Positions 1-8,132 of a stretch of 64,000 nucleotides of DNA are shown here, one piece after another; positions within the stretch are counted from its first letter, which is position 1; each line of letters begins with the position of its first letter. Under the pieces are notes generated by a model. The model ran no database searches. It saw nothing but the letters and a program-made list of their open reading frames with translations, and had not been told where the DNA came from. The DNA is taken from contig NZ_SGXJ01000002.1 in NCBI RefSeq assembly GCF_004216905.1, forward strand, positions 806,001 through 870,000, read 5' to 3'. The stretch comes from Kribbella sp. VKM Ac-2569. Its GTDB lineage: Bacteria > Actinomycetota > Actinomycetes > Propionibacteriales > Kribbellaceae. Made by a program: the position numbers and the translations under genes.

Positions 1-244
1 TGCCGACCGCCATCGAGAAGTACTTCGGCGACTGGGTTCCGTAGTCCCACGCGCTGCTGGTCACGCCGCTGGACAGAATCTGGAAGATGACCCCGATGAC
101 GAACAACGCGACGACCATCACCGCCCAGTAGCCGAGCAGCATCGGCCGCAGACCGACCGCCAGCGCCCGCAGCACGTGCTTGAGCCGATGCCAGTCGGTG
201 ACGCTACGCGGCAACCCCGCCCTGGTCTGGACCGCCGTACTCAT
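1..244 (-). CDS. membrane component of ABC operon (partial)
   Basis: Only the N-terminal 81 codons lie in the window; the gene runs off the left edge. The protein has a basic, soluble first 40 residues (MSTAVQTRAGLPRSVTDW...) and then a hydrophobic span around residues 46-65 (GYWAVMVVALFVIGVI), so it is a membrane protein. Its ATG overlaps the TGA of the upstream ABC ATPase (ATGA, 241-244), which implies translational coupling. By position it should be the permease or membrane partner of that ATPase. The family cannot be named from this fragment. Confidence 0.75.
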   Translation of the reverse strand, partial: MSTAVQTRAGLPRSVTDWHRLKHVLRALAVGLRPMLLGYWAVMVVALFVIGVIFQILSSGVTSSAWDYGTQSPKYFSMAVG

Positions 245-1137
245 GACTTGACCCCCGTGAGGTGGACGAAGAGATCCTGCAGGCCGACCTGGCCGATCTC
301 CAGGCCGGCGGCGGTCGCCTGTGCGAGCAGCGCCGGGTCAAGGTCGCCGAGGACCGTGGTCGACTTGGTGCCGCCGAGCCGCTCCTCCGCGAGCACGGTG
401 AAGCCGGCGGTGAACTCGTCGACGGCCGCGGCCGGACCGACGATCGAGGCGCCGCGCCCGCGGAGCGCGTCCACCGGCGACTGGGTGACGAGGCGGCCCT
501 GGTCGAGGATCACGACCTCCTCGAGCATCGCGCTCACCTCGCTGACCAGGTGGGTGGAGAGCACGATCGTGCGCGGCACCTCGGCGTAGTCGGCGAGCAG
601 CATGTCGTAGAAGAGATTCCGGGACGGGACGTCCATGCCCAGGTAGCTCTCGTCGAAGATCGTCAGCGGGGCGCGACTGGCGAGGCCGAGGACGACACCG
701 AGCGCGGACTTCTTACCGCGGGAGAGCTTCTGGATCTTCTTGTTCAGCGGGACCTCGAAGCGGTCCAGGAGCTCGCCGGCGAGGTCGGCATCCCAGTACG
801 GGCGCAGCGCCGCCGCGAGGCCGACCGCGTGCTTGACGGGTACGGCTTCCGGACGGTCACCGGACTCGCGGATCAGGCACACCCGGCTCGTCACGACCGC
901 GTTCTCGTACGGCTCCTGCGCCGCGCCGAGGTCGCCGCCCTCGATCAGCACCCGCCCCTCGTCGGGCCGCCGGAAACCGGCCAGCGTCGCGGCGAGCGTG
1001 CTCTTGCCGGACCCGTTCCGGCCGAGCAGCCCGTGGATCTTCCCCGGCGCAAGACGCAGATCGAGCCGGTCCAGCGCGGGCACACCGGCGAATCGAACCG
1101 AGACATCCTCGGTCCTGACAGTCAGGGCGGCGGTCAT
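241..1137 (-). CDS. ABC transporter ATP-binding protein
   Basis: This 298-residue ABC ATPase energises export or extrusion by the membrane partner encoded next. Walker A is GRNGSGKST (about residues 39-47). Walker B is TIFDES, followed by the D-loop-like LGMD, and the H-loop is LSTHLVSEV. The signature is LSRGK instead of LSGGQ, a degenerate form common in ATPases paired with YtrA-type GntR regulators. I start the gene at the ATG at 1137, which overlaps the TGA of the GntR gene (ATGA); the reading frame stays open further upstream, but that part is antisense noise. It is the second gene of a GntR-ATPase-membrane operon. The substrate is unknown; cell-envelope or antimicrobial stress is typical for such sets (inference). 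Confidence 0.93.
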   Translation of the reverse strand: MTAALTVRTEDVSVRFAGVPALDRLDLRLAPGKIHGLLGRNGSGKSTLAATLAGFRRPDEGRVLIEGGDLGAAQEPYENAVVTSRVCLIRESGDRPEAVPVKHAVGLAAALRPYWDADLAGELLDRFEVPLNKKIQKLSRGKKSALGVVLGLASRAPLTIFDESYLGMDVPSRNLFYDMLLADYAEVPRTIVLSTHLVSEVSAMLEEVVILDQGRLVTQSPVDALRGRGASIVGPAAAVDEFTAGFTVLAEERLGGTKSTTVLGDLDPALLAQATAAGLEIGQVGLQDLFVHLTGVKS

Positions 1138-1499
1138 CAGGCTTCTCCGTAGCTGCGGATGTGCTGGAGGATGTCTTTGAGGGGGATGCCGATCGCTTTG
1201 GCCTCGCGGATCATCGGGTCGACGACGTCGGCGAAGAACGAGTCGCGGCGGCCGGTGCGGAGCAGGTCGCGGGCGTTCGGCGCCACGAACATGCCGATCC
1301 CGCGCTTCTTGTAGAGCACGCCGTCGTCGACCAGCTGGGCGAACCCCTTGGCCGCGGTGGCCGGGTTGATCCGGTAGAAGGCGGCGTACTGGTTGGTCGA
1401 CATCACCTGCTCGTCCTCGGCCAGCGCGCCGGTCACGATGTCGTTCTTGATCTGCTCGGCGATCTGCAGATAGATCGGACTCCGGTCGTCGAACACCAT
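1137..1499 (-). CDS. GntR-family regulator, YtrA subfamily
   Basis: A 120-residue repressor-type protein. The N-terminal winged helix (about residues 8-75, IYLQIAEQIKNDIVTGALAE...) has the GntR pattern and is followed by a short helical tail, as in the YtrA subfamily, which lacks a large effector domain. It leads the operon and is coupled to the ABC ATPase by a 4-bp overlap. A perfect 10-bp inverted repeat lies 15-39 bp upstream of its start and is the obvious autoregulatory operator. In this subfamily such regulators usually repress their own ABC operon until an envelope-active compound appears (family knowledge). Confidence 0.93.
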   Translation of the reverse strand: MVFDDRSPIYLQIAEQIKNDIVTGALAEDEQVMSTNQYAAFYRINPATAAKGFAQLVDDGVLYKKRGIGMFVAPNARDLLRTGRRDSFFADVVDPMIREAKAIGIPLKDILQHIRSYGEA

Positions 1500-1514
1500 C
1501 CCACCCCCTTCCTC

Positions 1515-1538
1515 GGTTCGTTACCTGAGTAACGAACC
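1515..1538. promoter_or_regulatory. GntR operator, perfect inverted repeat
   Basis: GGTTCGTTAC-CTGA-GTAACGAACC: two perfect 10-bp arms with a 4-bp spacer, just upstream of the YtrA-type GntR gene. Length and symmetry fit a dimeric winged-helix repressor. It is assigned to that gene by position only. Confidence 0.7.
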
Positions 1539-1579
1539 ATAGCACCGCCGGAGGGTCGGCCTCCCGCACAGGTGTGCAC

Positions 1580-1669
1580 GCTCGACAGGACATGTCCCGC
1601 GATCGAGCGGGATTCCCGGTCGGCCTAGGCGGGGAGGGGCCGGCAGCGGACGTAGATGTCCTGTCGAGC
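1580..1669. repeat. long interrupted inverted repeat (90 bp)
   Basis: GCTCGACAGGACAT (1580-1593) is exactly complementary to ATGTCCTGTCGAGC (1656-1669). Inside lies CCCGC-gatcga-GCGGG (1596-1611) and a GGCC-rich stretch that can also fold. It fills most of the gap between the GntR start and the end of the aminotransferase gene. As RNA it would form a multi-branched structure with a 14-bp basal stem. It could be a terminator, a small RNA or an intergenic repeat element; no T-run marks it as a standard terminator. Confidence 0.6.
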
Positions 1670-1675
1670 TTGCCG

Positions 1676-2374
1676 CTATGGCAGGCGAGCGGCCAGGGAC
1701 TCGAGGTGGGATTGCCAGAGGGCGGAGTGGGAGTTGGGGAGGGGGTCGATGGCGGAAGGGCCCCAGGCGTGGATGGGGCGGATGCCGTGCAGGGCGTTGA
1801 CGAGCCAGACCTCGGTGGTGTTCTGCAGGGCGTCGGGGGTGATCGAGTGCTCGGCAACCTCGACGCCCTGGTTGGCGGCGATCCGGCGGAGCAGTTGGGC
1901 CGTGACCGAAGGGAGCAGCGGGCGGTCCGGCTCCGGGAAGCAGAGGGTGTCGTCCTCCCACCAGGCGACGGCCGAGTACGCCGCCTCGAGGACCGTCCCG
2001 TCGGTGTCCAGCAGCAGGATCTCGTCGGCGCGGTCGGCCGCGGACTCCTTCAGCTTGCCGAGCAGCTCCAGGTCCGGCCCCTTCACCCGCGGCGCGGTCC
2101 GGGGATCCGGTCCTTCGTGTACGGCGACCCGCACCCGACCGCCGATCGGTGGCGCCGGCCGCAGCTGCACCGCCAACTCCCCCGGCGCCTTCAGCTCGAA
2201 CCGCGGGAACCACCGCCCGAACCCGGGCAACCGCCCGATCTGCTCGTCCCAGAACCGCTCCGCGGCGACCCCGGCCGCGGCGCACGACCGGACGAACCGG
2301 TCCCGGTGCAGTTCCAGTCCCCGGACTTTGCCATTGGCAACCAGAAACGAATCCGCCACCAACAGTTCTGTCAT
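1676..2374 (-). CDS. pabC: aminotransferase class IV, 4-amino-4-deoxychorismate lyase-like
   Basis: A 232-residue fold-type IV PLP enzyme. The central segment (ILLLDTDGTVLEAAYSAVAW, then LLPSVTAQLLRR) matches the lyase/branched-chain aminotransferase class. Its ATG overlaps the TGA of the PabB-like gene (ATGA, 2371-2374). That coupling supports release of pyruvate from aminodeoxychorismate to give p-aminobenzoate for folate. The protein is somewhat shorter than E. coli PabC (about 269 residues), and the catalytic lysine is not certain by eye. A D-amino-acid or branched-chain role is the alternative, but the neighbour argues against it. Confidence 0.8.
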   Translation of the reverse strand: MTELLVADSFLVANGKVRGLELHRDRFVRSCAAAGVAAERFWDEQIGRLPGFGRWFPRFELKAPGELAVQLRPAPPIGGRVRVAVHEGPDPRTAPRVKGPDLELLGKLKESAADRADEILLLDTDGTVLEAAYSAVAWWEDDTLCFPEPDRPLLPSVTAQLLRRIAANQGVEVAEHSITPDALQNTTEVWLVNALHGIRPIHAWGPSAIDPLPNSHSALWQSHLESLAARLP

Positions 2375-3717
2375 TCTCCCCCACCTTGTCCGCCGACGGC
2401 AGCCGTTGCCTTCAGCACCATTTCGTCGTACTCCGCGACCGGGTCGGAGTCAAGCACGATCGCACCTCCGGCGCCGATCACGGTCTCGTCCGCGGTCAGC
2501 ACCGCCGTCCGGATCACCACACTCAGGTCCGCCCGCCCGTCCACGGTCAGGTAGCCGAGCGCACCGGAGTACACCCCCCGCGCACTCCACTCCAACGAGT
2601 CGATGATCTCCATCGTGCGGATCTTCGGCGCGCCCGTCATCGACCCCGGCGGGAAGCACGCGCGGACGGCGTCCACCGCGGTCACGCCGTCGCGCAGCCG
2701 GCCGCGGACGGTCGTCACCAGTTGGTGCACGGTGCGGTAGCTCTCGACCTGCATCAGCTGCGGCACATTCACGGTCCCCGGCACGCTGACCCGGCCGAGG
2801 TCGTTGCGGATCAGGTCGACGATCATCAGGTTCTCGGCGCGGGTCTTGTCGTCCTCCGCCAGCGCCTTCGCGGCGAGCTGGTCCTGCGCCGGGTCGAGGT
2901 CCCGCGGCGCAGTCCCCTTGATCGGCCGGCACTCGGCCCAGCCGTCCGCGTCCACGGTCAGGAACCGCTCCGGCGACGAGCTCGCCACCGCGAGATCGCC
3001 GTACCGGAGAAAGGCGGCGTACGGCGCGGGGTTCGCGGACCGCTGCCAGCGGAAGAACTCGAACGGATCCTGGACCGCGGGCAGCCGGACCCGGTTCGTC
3101 AGATTGACCTCGTACGTCTGGCCCGCCTCGAGCTCAGCCAGGACCCGTGCGATTCCGGCCAGGTACGTCGCGCGGTCCTGCTCCAGGTGCGCCTCGAGAT
3201 CCAGCCGGGCGATCGCGGGTACGTCGACGCTGCCCATCCACCAGTTCGACGCGGCCTCCTCGGCCTTGTCCAACCACTCCTCGCCGTCGAGCGCCACCAG
3301 ATAAGTGACGTCACGGTCGTGGTCGATGACGACGAACCGGTTCGCCCAGATCCACAGCGCGTCCGGCGTGTGGGCCTCGTGCGCAGCCACTCCCCCTGTC
3401 AGCGCCTTGAGCTCGTAGCCGAAGTACCCGACGTACCCACCGCAGAACAGGCCGTCCAGCTCGGGTGGCGGCTCCGCGGCTCGTGCTGCCAGCAGCTCGT
3501 TCAGTTCGGTGAAGATGTCGCCGTCAGTTACGTCCCGGGTGATGACGTCGTCTGTCGTCGTACCGAGGATTGAGACACGATGCGGTGCGCGGTCCGTCAG
3601 GCTGCCGTCGAGCCAGTAGGCGACCGGCTCGGCGGCCAGCAGCTCGCGGTAGAGAGTCTCACCGTCGAGCGCCCGGTCGAGCGTCCGGATAGACCAACGC
3701 AGCGCACTCACAGGCAC
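2371..3717 (-). CDS. pabB: aminodeoxychorismate synthase component I
   Basis: A 448-residue chorismate-binding enzyme that aminates chorismate to 4-amino-4-deoxychorismate. The motif PIKGT (about residue 264) is the mark of PabB; anthranilate synthase has PIAGT. The conserved GSMTGAPKIRTMEI block follows near residue 355. The N-terminal third is the less conserved TrpE/PabB-type domain. No glutamine amidotransferase subunit (PabA) is encoded nearby, so it must come from elsewhere or the enzyme uses ammonia. It forms a two-gene unit with the downstream lyase through a 4-bp overlap. Confidence 0.92.
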   Translation of the reverse strand: MPVSALRWSIRTLDRALDGETLYRELLAAEPVAYWLDGSLTDRAPHRVSILGTTTDDVITRDVTDGDIFTELNELLAARAAEPPPELDGLFCGGYVGYFGYELKALTGGVAAHEAHTPDALWIWANRFVVIDHDRDVTYLVALDGEEWLDKAEEAASNWWMGSVDVPAIARLDLEAHLEQDRATYLAGIARVLAELEAGQTYEVNLTNRVRLPAVQDPFEFFRWQRSANPAPYAAFLRYGDLAVASSSPERFLTVDADGWAECRPIKGTAPRDLDPAQDQLAAKALAEDDKTRAENLMIVDLIRNDLGRVSVPGTVNVPQLMQVESYRTVHQLVTTVRGRLRDGVTAVDAVRACFPPGSMTGAPKIRTMEIIDSLEWSARGVYSGALGYLTVDGRADLSVVIRTAVLTADETVIGAGGAIVLDSDPVAEYDEMVLKATAAVGGQGGGE

Positions 3718-3752
3718 ACGGTACCGAGCCCGTGCCGATTCGTGGGCGCGGA

Positions 3753-4532
3753 TCAGGACGTGGTCAGCGCCACCTTGGTCCGCATCGCGGTGATCCGGCG
3801 GATCGGGATCGCGACCTCGAGCCCGTCCTTGGACTCGGCGCGATCCGCGAGCCAGGCCGCCGCGGTGTCCCGGCGGACGTCCGGCGTACCCGGGAGGTAG
3901 AGCGCGTTCACCAGCCGCATCGCGTCGTCGCGGCTGTGGATCATGTACACGTACCGCTCGCGCTGGCTCTCCATCACGTCGAACCCGGCGTGCTTCAGCT
4001 GATCCTTCAGCTCGGTGATCTCACCACCGGCCGGGAACTGCGGAGTCGACCGCAGCCGCGTGGTCAGACCGCTCAGCGTGCGGATGTCGCCGCGCCGCAG
4101 CGGCCGTACGGCGGGCACGATCGCGGCCAGTACGCCGCCCCGCCGCAGTACCCGTGCCGCCTCGGCGAGCACGTCTGCCAGCGGCTGGAGGACCATCAGG
4201 CCCATCGAGCACGTGACGACGTCGAAGACCTCGTTGGCGAATGGCAGCTGCAGCGCGTCCGCCCGCACCTTCGGGCCGGGCGCACCGGTGAGCTGGGCCT
4301 CGTTGTTGTCGACCCCGACGACCCACCGCCCGTAGAGCTCCCGCGCCACCGGCCCGTTGCCGCAGGCCAGGTCGAGCACCCTGCGCGCCTCACCCGAGAC
4401 AGCACGGACAAGCCAGCGGTACGGCGTGTGATCGCCGGCCACCGCGCGGGACAACAGGGCTTCGGTACTGCCCGGAGCCGCGGTGTGGAACTCCCGCAGG
4501 TACTCCGGCCAGTTGATCGCATTCTCAGACAT
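3753..4532 (-). CDS. class I SAM-dependent methyltransferase
   Basis: A 259-residue protein with motif I VLDLACGNGPVA (about residues 51-62), an acidic motif II at VVGVDNNE, and GLMVLQPLADVLAEAARVL as the Methyltransf_11-like core. The C-terminal 90 residues are helical and not recognisable. The substrate is unknown. It lies downstream of the IdeR homologue on the same strand, but two hairpins in the 75-bp gap suggest a separate transcript. The start is the ATG at 4532. Confidence 0.85.
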   Translation of the reverse strand: MSENAINWPEYLREFHTAAPGSTEALLSRAVAGDHTPYRWLVRAVSGEARRVLDLACGNGPVARELYGRWVVGVDNNEAQLTGAPGPKVRADALQLPFANEVFDVVTCSMGLMVLQPLADVLAEAARVLRRGGVLAAIVPAVRPLRRGDIRTLSGLTTRLRSTPQFPAGGEITELKDQLKHAGFDVMESQRERYVYMIHSRDDAMRLVNALYLPGTPDVRRDTAAAWLADRAESKDGLEVAIPIRRITAMRTKVALTTS

Positions 4533-4557
4533 GGCGGCCCGAACCTACCGGCTGGCG

Positions 4558-4578
4558 ACCCGGCGTGCCTCGCCGGGT
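4558..4578. terminator. GC hairpin in methyltransferase leader
   Basis: ACCCGGCG-tgcct-CGCCGGGT: perfect 8-bp arms and a 5-nt loop, between the IdeR-like gene end and the methyltransferase start on the minus strand. It has no T-run, so it is either a weak terminator or an RNA-stability or attenuation element. Confidence 0.45.
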
Positions 4579-4601
4579 GCTCAGCGTTAACGCAGAGTTG
4601 A

Positions 4602-4617
4602 CCGAGTTCAGACTCGG
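4602..4617 (-). terminator. hairpin at end of the IdeR-like gene
   Basis: CCGAGT-tcag-ACTCGG is a perfect 6-bp stem that spans the stop codon of the IdeR homologue. Together with the hairpin 25 bp further on it probably ends that transcript. It is short, so confidence is moderate. Confidence 0.4.
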
Positions 4618-5312
4618 CTGACGAAGATGTGACCGGCGGTTTCGTCGGTGATCACGCCGCCGGCCTCGCGGCTCCCGACCAGGACGCCCTCGGCGTCGAG
4701 GGTGGAGTCGACCTCACGGCCGGGCAGTGCCCCGGCCCGGCGCAGGACCGCCATCGCGAAGTCGTCGGTCTGCACCGGCTCGGCGATCCGCCGTACCAGC
4801 ACCCGCACGCTCTCCCCGGTGGCTGCGTCGAGGACCTGGTCCAGCGGCTCGACACCGACCCGGAAGTCCCCGATGTCGCTCACCTGGTGGTCCTTCTGCA
4901 GCTCCTCCAGGCCCGGGATCGGGTTGCCGTACGGCGATTCGGTCGGGTTGCCGAGGAGCTGGAGCAGCCGCAGTTCGACCGCGTCGCTCATCACGTGCTC
5001 CCAACGGCAGGCCTCGGCGTGCACGTCCTCCCACTCGAGCCCGATCACGTCGACCAGCAGCCGCTCGGCCAGGCGGTGCTTGCGCATCACCCGGACCGCC
5101 TGCTTGCGGCCGACGTCGGTGAGCTCCAGGTGGCGGTCGCCCTCCACCTTGATCAACCCGTCGCGTTCCATCCGTGCGACCGTCTGGCTGACCGTCGGAC
5201 CGGACTGGTGCAGCCGCTCGGCGATCCGCGCGCGCAGCGGCAGGATGCCCTCTTCTTCCAGTTCGTAGACGGTCCGCAGGTACATCTCGGTGGTATCGAT
5301 CAGCTCGCTCAC
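4608..5312 (-). CDS. ideR: iron-dependent DtxR-family repressor
   Basis: A 234-residue metal-dependent repressor. From the chosen GTG start the protein reads [14 protein letters not shown], which puts Met at position 10, as in IdeR/DtxR. The metal site [16 protein letters not shown] supplies the Cys-x-x-Glu-His ligands of the primary Fe site. The winged helix ([20 protein letters not shown]) and the C-terminal SH3-like domain are complete, and the length matches IdeR (230). An ATG 15 bp upstream is possible but fits the family worse. An IdeR-type box lies 19-38 bp upstream, which suggests autoregulation. The efeU promoter in this window also carries such boxes. Confidence 0.93.
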   Translation of the reverse strand: MSELIDTTEMYLRTVYELEEEGILPLRARIAERLHQSGPTVSQTVARMERDGLIKVEGDRHLELTDVGRKQAVRVMRKHRLAERLLVDVIGLEWEDVHAEACRWEHVMSDAVELRLLQLLGNPTESPYGNPIPGLEELQKDHQVSDIGDFRVGVEPLDQVLDAATGESVRVLVRRIAEPVQTDDFAMAVLRRAGALPGREVDSTLDAEGVLVGSREAGGVITDETAGHIFVSRV

Positions 5313-5330
5313 GACAACCATTCTCACCTA

Positions 5331-5350
5331 TTGAGGCAAGCCTTACCCAA
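5331..5350. promoter_or_regulatory. candidate IdeR/DtxR box
   Basis: Read on the minus strand it is TTGGGTAAGGCTTGCCTCAA, about 15 of 19 positions matching the TTAGGTTAGSCTAACCTAA iron-box consensus. It sits just upstream of the ideR homologue and of the photolyase remnant on the plus strand. Confidence 0.55.
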
Positions 5351-5372
5351 TTCGGCTGGGTACCGGAGCACG

Positions 5373-5765
5373 ATGAGCACGGTGACGGCAGTGATGTGGT
5401 TCCGGCGGGACCCTCGGTTGAGCGACAACCCGGCGATCGCGGACGAGGTCGGTGCGGTGAGCGTGCACGTGAGCGCGGACTACGCGCCGTACGGACAGCA
5501 ACGGGATGAAGAGGTTGAAGCCTCATTGAAGTGTCCGTTGGTGCGGACCGGGTTCGTCGGCGCGGGGATGCGGCAGCTGGCCGCGACCGGGTTCATGCAC
5601 AACCGCGTCCGGATGGTCGTCGCCTCGTTCCTGGTCAAGGATCTTCATGTGCACTGGAGGTTCGGCGCGCGCTGGTTCATGCGCTCGCTCCGCGACCTCG
5701 ACGGCCGGACCGCTCACGAGCCGTGGAGCGAGGCGTTCCGGAGGTACGACGCCATCCGCTCTTGA
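5373..5765 (+). pseudogene. remnant of deoxyribodipyrimidine photolyase
   Basis: A 130-residue open frame that joins two separate pieces of a class I photolyase. The N-terminus ([18 protein letters not shown], then [11 protein letters not shown]) is the start of the antenna-binding domain. At about residue 50 it jumps to [20 protein letters not shown] and [11 protein letters not shown], which belong to the FAD-binding domain more than 250 residues later in intact enzymes. The rest of that domain (the TDAAPYFR-type region) is missing. Normal length is about 450 residues. The frame is still open, so the decay was by in-frame deletions. It cannot be a working photolyase. Confidence 0.8.
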
Positions 5766-5772
5766 CGCCCGC

Positions 5773-5805
5773 TTGTCCCATACACCTATAGTGCTAGTTA
5801 CATAG
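5773..5805 (+). promoter_or_regulatory. candidate promoter/operator of second GntR operon
   Basis: TTGTCC (5773-5778) and TAGTTA (5795-5800), 16 bp apart, resemble -35 and -10 elements. The overlapping CTAT...ATAG half-sites (5786-5805) could be the GntR operator. The AT-rich patch stands out from its surroundings, but the match is weak. Confidence 0.3.
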
Positions 5806-5821
5806 ATGAATGGGGTTATCG

Positions 5822-6217
5822 ATGATCGAGTTCCATCTGGACGGCCGGTCGGGGGTCTCGCCGTACCAGCAGATCGTTCAGCAGGTCCGGAACGCGTTGC
5901 GTCTCGGACTGCTGCGGGAGGGGGACCAGCTGCCGACCGTGAAGGACGTGGTGTCGGCGCTGGCGATCAACCCGAACACCGTGCTCAAGGCGTACCGCGA
6001 ACTCGAGCACGAAGGCCTGGTCCAGGCCCGGCCCGGGCGCGGCACGTTCGTCACCCGCACCCTCACCGACAACACGCTCGCCGCCCACGGCCCGCTCCGC
6101 CAGGACCTCCGCCGCTGGCTGGCCAAGGCCCGCAAAGCAGGGCTCGACGACGAGAGCATCGAGGCGTTGTTCCTCACCACCTTTCGGTCCGCCTCTCAGG
6201 AGGAGCACATAGCATGA
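5822..6217 (+). CDS. GntR-family regulator, YtrA subfamily
   Basis: A 131-residue winged-helix repressor (IEFHLDGRSGVSPYQQIVQQ; DVVSALAINPNTVLKAYREL; ARPGRGTFVTRTL) with the short YtrA-type C-terminal tail. The ATG at 5822 follows GGGGTTATCG; an in-frame ATG at 5810 is the alternative. Its stop overlaps the start of the ABC ATPase (ATGA, 6214-6217). The gene order GntR-ATPase-permease copies the arrangement at 1-1499, but the sequences are clearly diverged. It probably represses this operon. Confidence 0.92.
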   Translation: MIEFHLDGRSGVSPYQQIVQQVRNALRLGLLREGDQLPTVKDVVSALAINPNTVLKAYRELEHEGLVQARPGRGTFVTRTLTDNTLAAHGPLRQDLRRWLAKARKAGLDDESIEALFLTTFRSASQEEHIA

Positions 6218-7092
6218 CGAGCGTTCTGGAAGCCCATGGGCTGGGGAAGAAGTATGGGCGGCGCTGGGCGCTGACCGATTGTGAATTGGAAGTTCCGGCT
6301 GGGCACGTGGTTGGGCTCGTGGGGCCCAACGGGGCCGGTAAAAGCACGTTGCTGAATCTGGCGGTCGGGATGATTACGCCGTCCGCGGGATCCGTCGAGG
6401 TGCTCGGAGGGCCGCCGGGGGCACAGCAGGCCAAGGTCGGGTACGTCGCACAGGACACGCCGACGTACGCACGGTTGAGCGTTGCGGACCATCTGCGGCT
6501 CGGGGCGCGGCTCAACCCGGCTTGGGACGATTCCCTTGCACAACAACGGATTCAGCGGTTGAGGTTTGATCCGAAGCAACGAGCGGGCAGGCTGTCCGGT
6601 GGTCAGCGCGCGCAGCTCGCGCTCACGCTCGGGCTGGCCAAGCGCCCCGACCTGCTGATCCTCGACGAGCCGGTGGCGGCGCTCGATCCGCTCGCCCGGC
6701 GCGAGTTCCTCCAGGACCTGATGGAGGCGGTCGCCGAGCAGGAGCTGAGCGTCGTACTGTCCTCGCACCTCGTCTCCGACGTGGAGCGGGCCTGCGACTT
6801 CCTGATCGTGCTGGTCGAGTCACGGGTGCAGGTCAGCGGCGAGATCGACACGTTGCTGGCGACGCACTTCCGGCTGACCGGTCCGCGTCGGGACCAGAAG
6901 GACCTTCCGGGCGATCAGCATGTCGTCACGGCGAGCCATACCGACCGGCAGTCGACGTACCTGATCCGGACCGACAAGCCGATCCTGGATCCGGCCTGGA
7001 CGGTCTCCCAACTCACGCTCGAGGACCTGGTGCTGGCCTACATGGGCCGCGACGTCCAGCCCGAGCGACCGGTCCTGGAGGTGCAGCGATGA
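6214..7092 (+). CDS. ABC transporter ATP-binding protein
   Basis: A 292-residue ABC ATPase with a full set of motifs: Walker A GPNGAGKST (about residues 37-45), signature LSGGQRAQ, Walker B LLILDEPVAALD, and H-loop LSSHLVSDV. The last 70 residues form the extra domain typical of drug- or antibiotic-type exporters. The start is fixed by a strong ribosome site (CAGGAGGAG, 6198-6206) and by overlap with the GntR stop. It is coupled to the ABC-2 permease by another ATGA overlap at 7089-7092. Confidence 0.95.
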   Translation: MTSVLEAHGLGKKYGRRWALTDCELEVPAGHVVGLVGPNGAGKSTLLNLAVGMITPSAGSVEVLGGPPGAQQAKVGYVAQDTPTYARLSVADHLRLGARLNPAWDDSLAQQRIQRLRFDPKQRAGRLSGGQRAQLALTLGLAKRPDLLILDEPVAALDPLARREFLQDLMEAVAEQELSVVLSSHLVSDVERACDFLIVLVESRVQVSGEIDTLLATHFRLTGPRRDQKDLPGDQHVVTASHTDRQSTYLIRTDKPILDPAWTVSQLTLEDLVLAYMGRDVQPERPVLEVQR

Positions 7093-8132
7093 TCTGGCTG
7101 ACCTGGCGACAGTTCCGCGTCCAGTTCCTGGTGGTCGCGTCGGTGATCCTGGCGGCCGCGATCATCCTGGTGGTGACCGGCCCGGGCCTGCTCGACAGCT
7201 ACCACCGGCTGACCGACAGTTTCCTGCAGAGCCTCGGCTACGAGCGACTCAACCCGTTGCTGTACATCGTCGGCCAGGTCCTGCTGTACGCCGTTCCGCC
7301 GGTGATCGGGGCGTTCTGGGGCGCACCCCTGATCTCTCGCGAACTCGAGACCGGGACCCACCGACTGGTGTGGAGCCAAAGCGTCTCCCGCCAGCGCTGG
7401 CTCGCCACCAAGCTCGGCCTCACCGGGCTGGCAGCCATCGCGATCACCGGCGTACTGAGCCTCGCGGTGACCTGGTGGTCCGACCCGATCGACGACGCCG
7501 TGAATGCCGGGCAGGAGTCGAACACCTACCTGCCCCGGATGTTCCCGGCCGTCTTCAGCGCCCGCGGTCTGGTCCCGATCGGGTACGCCGCGTTCGCGTT
7601 CGCGCTCGGTGTCGCGGTCGGACTCGTCATCCGTCGCACCCTGGTCGCACTCGCGGTCACGCTCGCCGCAGTCATCCTGATCCAGGTCCTCACGCCGACG
7701 TTGATCCGGCCGAATCTGATGGCACCGACGGAGTCCTACCTCACCGTGAGCCTGGACAACCTCCGTGGCTTCATGCTGAGCGGAGACACCAAACCTCCAC
7801 AGGTGAAGGCGATCGAGGTCGCCAGCGGTTCCGTCGCGGCGTGGAAGCTGTCCGACCAGACCGTGGACGAGAACGGCAACAAGGTGAGCACGCTGCCGAG
7901 CTGGATGATCGACTGCGAGCCCGGACCTCCGAACTCAACCCTGCGCGAGGTGCCGGCGAAGGTCACCGCGTGCTTCCAGCGGCTGGCCGACGAAGGCTAC
8001 CGGCAGCACATCAAGTACTTCGCGGCCGACAAGTTCTGGGCGTTGCAGTGGCGCGAGTTCGGGTTCTTCCTGGCCTTGGCGTTGCTGCTGAGCGGGTTCA
8101 GCTTCTGGCGGATCCGGCGCGACCTGTCGTAA
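7089..8132 (+). CDS. ABC-2-type transporter permease
   Basis: A 347-residue membrane protein. Hydrophobic segments lie near residues 13-33 (VVASVILAAAIILVV), 57-80, 115-130, 160-180 and 185-205. A large extracytoplasmic domain covers about residues 210-315, and a last membrane segment (FFLALALLLSGFSFW) follows. The charged motif REFGFF-x-WRIRRDL closes the protein. It is the membrane half of the exporter encoded with the preceding ATPase. Its 3' end overlaps the convergent amino-acid permease by 35 bp. Confidence 0.88.
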   Translation: MIWLTWRQFRVQFLVVASVILAAAIILVVTGPGLLDSYHRLTDSFLQSLGYERLNPLLYIVGQVLLYAVPPVIGAFWGAPLISRELETGTHRLVWSQSVSRQRWLATKLGLTGLAAIAITGVLSLAVTWWSDPIDDAVNAGQESNTYLPRMFPAVFSARGLVPIGYAAFAFALGVAVGLVIRRTLVALAVTLAAVILIQVLTPTLIRPNLMAPTESYLTVSLDNLRGFMLSGDTKPPQVKAIEVASGSVAAWKLSDQTVDENGNKVSTLPSWMIDCEPGPPNSTLREVPAKVTACFQRLADEGYRQHIKYFAADKFWALQWREFGFFLALALLLSGFSFWRIRRDLS

